A stretch of 64,000 nucleotides of DNA from Motacilla alba alba (taxonomy: Eukaryota; Chordata; Aves; Passeriformes; Motacillidae). How positions within the stretch are numbered: the first letter of the stretch is position 1; every line of letters begins with the position of its first letter. A program made the translations under genes and the position numbers. This document shows, one piece after another, positions 62,701 to 64,000 of the stretch. The DNA lies in NCBI RefSeq assembly GCF_015832195.1, contig NC_052017.1:11608790-11672789 (forward strand). The letters run 5' to 3'. Below the pieces are notes generated by a model. It searched no databases and was not told the origin of the DNA. It saw only the letters and a program-made list of their open reading frames with translations.

Positions 62701-64000
62701 ATTTCAAATTCTACATGAATTCTGTTCATACAGAATATTGAATTTCAGACATTGAATCAATACACAGAAAGTAGGTCATCCCTGTAGCTGGAAATGATGA
62801 GAGCTCTGTGCTTAGCTCAGGTCTTGCCTAATTGCCCAAACTAGGAGCTAGAACTGTGTCTGATCTATCACATATGTCATTAGCTCTTCAAGTCTTATTC
62901 TCCTGTAGAGATAATTCAGGGAATGAAGTCCATAGCTATTAGGCAATTCCTTATTTCCAGGACTACATGACCCACTTTGATCTTGTGGGTTAGTAGGTGG
63001 TGGAAGAAGAAATGAGATATTAACTTTATAGCTTCTCAGACAACCTCAGAAATTAAACTATTGTCCTGTATTATCATATATCTCTGTAATTCCTTTGTAC
63101 TTCTGAACCCCAGGTCACAAACTAGCACACTATGAAGTGTTCAGCAATTTCCATACCATAAATCCTGCTAAGGAAGAAAGATTCACTTCTGAGTATTACT
63201 GTCCAATTTCAGTAACATCAGGATTAGTTTATTTAGGTAAGCTACTCAGTCTGAGGCTCTTTAACCAAAAATTAACCTCAGTTTTGGGGAAATCTCTGAG
63301 TAACAGCTATTTCCAGCAAAACAGGATTACTGCATTTTGTGGTTCTGTGCTGAAAACTCTTCCATTACCATTTCCTTGAATAGCAGTGAACAGTAATTGG
63401 ACCAGATCCAAATTGTAGGCAGCACTGAGTATCAGTGATCATTTTTATTAGACATGTTTTTAAATATGATATTTGATTCCTAACAAAAAAGCAAGTTCTT
63501 AATGTTTATCAGAAAATGATTTTTGCTCTATGGAAAAGACAATAGAATAAATACAATGAACCAAGGAAATTTTAAAACCATGCAAGTTCATATGCCTAAA
63601 TATACAAATATGTCAAGCTGTATACTCTGAGTATTTTGACAACCCCAGAACAAAATATTGATTCAGACGATAACAGTTGCAGGAATTCTTTAATTTATTG
63701 AAGCAGCTATTTCTTGGGGATGTGTTTTTATGATGACACAAAAAATGGGGACAAACCCAAACCAAACCAAAGCTTATAAAGTATTTTAAATGTCATTACA
63801 CTAGCCCTAATCAAAAGTTGCATAAATACCCCAAAAATAACTGCCCTGTGTAACTTATATGTTATTGGAAATCCACCCAGCCCTATAGAGAAGCTAGTGC
63901 CCAAAAGACATTAAATAAAAATCTACCAATTTACCAATCTCAACCTGACATTATGCTCATTGTACCTGCATTTCCAAAAATAAAGGAGTCATGCACTTTC
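59796..64000. other. Unannotated AT-rich noncoding DNA
   Basis: No gene recognised up to the window end; the inverted repeat at 60513-60542 is listed separately. The 107-codon minus-strand frame at 61917-62240 and the 80-codon plus-strand frame at 63137-63379 have no recognisable domain. Confidence 0.65.
60513..60542. repeat. Perfect 10-bp inverted repeat (hairpin)
   Basis: CTCCATAATG at 60513-60522 is the exact reverse complement of CATTATGGAG at 60533-60542, with the 10-base spacer GGCATGCCTG, whose first eight bases (GGCATGCC) are themselves palindromic. It is too short for a typical microRNA precursor. Confidence 0.75.

Noticed and set aside
1..64000. tRNA, rRNA, CRISPR array, bacterial-type operons or terminators
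   Set aside because: No tRNA box sequences, no regularly spaced repeats and no bacterial gene organisation; the sequence is plainly vertebrate.

Overview
The window is vertebrate nuclear DNA, almost certainly from a bird and plausibly a songbird. It is AT-rich and CpG-poor, has no long open reading frame, and has low repeat density. The repeats that can be recognised are avian: three CR1 LINE 3' ends in both orientations, with the usual CR1 3' wording (for example 'gatattctatga' near 59787), and one degraded endogenous-retrovirus-type LTR of a kind common in bird genomes. A few older fragments resemble the amniote SINE MIR. The species cannot be named from the sequence alone.

Layout. 1-7.0 kb: unannotated AT-rich DNA with homopolymer tracts. 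7.0-8.0 kb: a possible MIR remnant, then the LTR fragment. 8.0-13.3 kb: plain DNA, a GC-rich island near 12 kb, then a CR1 fragment on the minus strand. 13.3-28.4 kb: mostly unannotated, with a short hairpin at 22.25 kb and three weak exon-like segments between 23.4 and 24.9 kb. 28.4-34.4 kb: a MIR fragment, simple repeats, a C-rich G-quadruplex motif (minus strand), and an unusually good 18-bp-arm hairpin at 34.3 kb. 34.4-45.9 kb: a (CA)n microsatellite, the longest CR1 copy (about 490 bp), an older degraded repeat, a poly-A tract and a possible MIR. 45.9-51 kb: a CpG-bearing patch with the best candidate splice-bounded segment (72 bp, minus strand), a GGGGTTTT/(TTTG)n tract, and the clearest MIR. 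51-64 kb: plain DNA, one CR1 3' end at 59.6-59.8 kb and one inverted repeat at 60.5 kb.

No protein-coding gene, tRNA, rRNA, CRISPR array or operon can be supported. The short open frames fall mostly in locally GC-richer patches or inside repeats, as expected by chance. The window is best read as an intergenic desert or the inside of one very long intron. The exon-like segments are hypotheses only: in 64 kb, many short segments with acceptor-like and donor-like borders arise by chance. I see no evidence of a new biological system here. The items most worth checking are the 48.2 kb exon candidate and the 34.3 kb hairpin.
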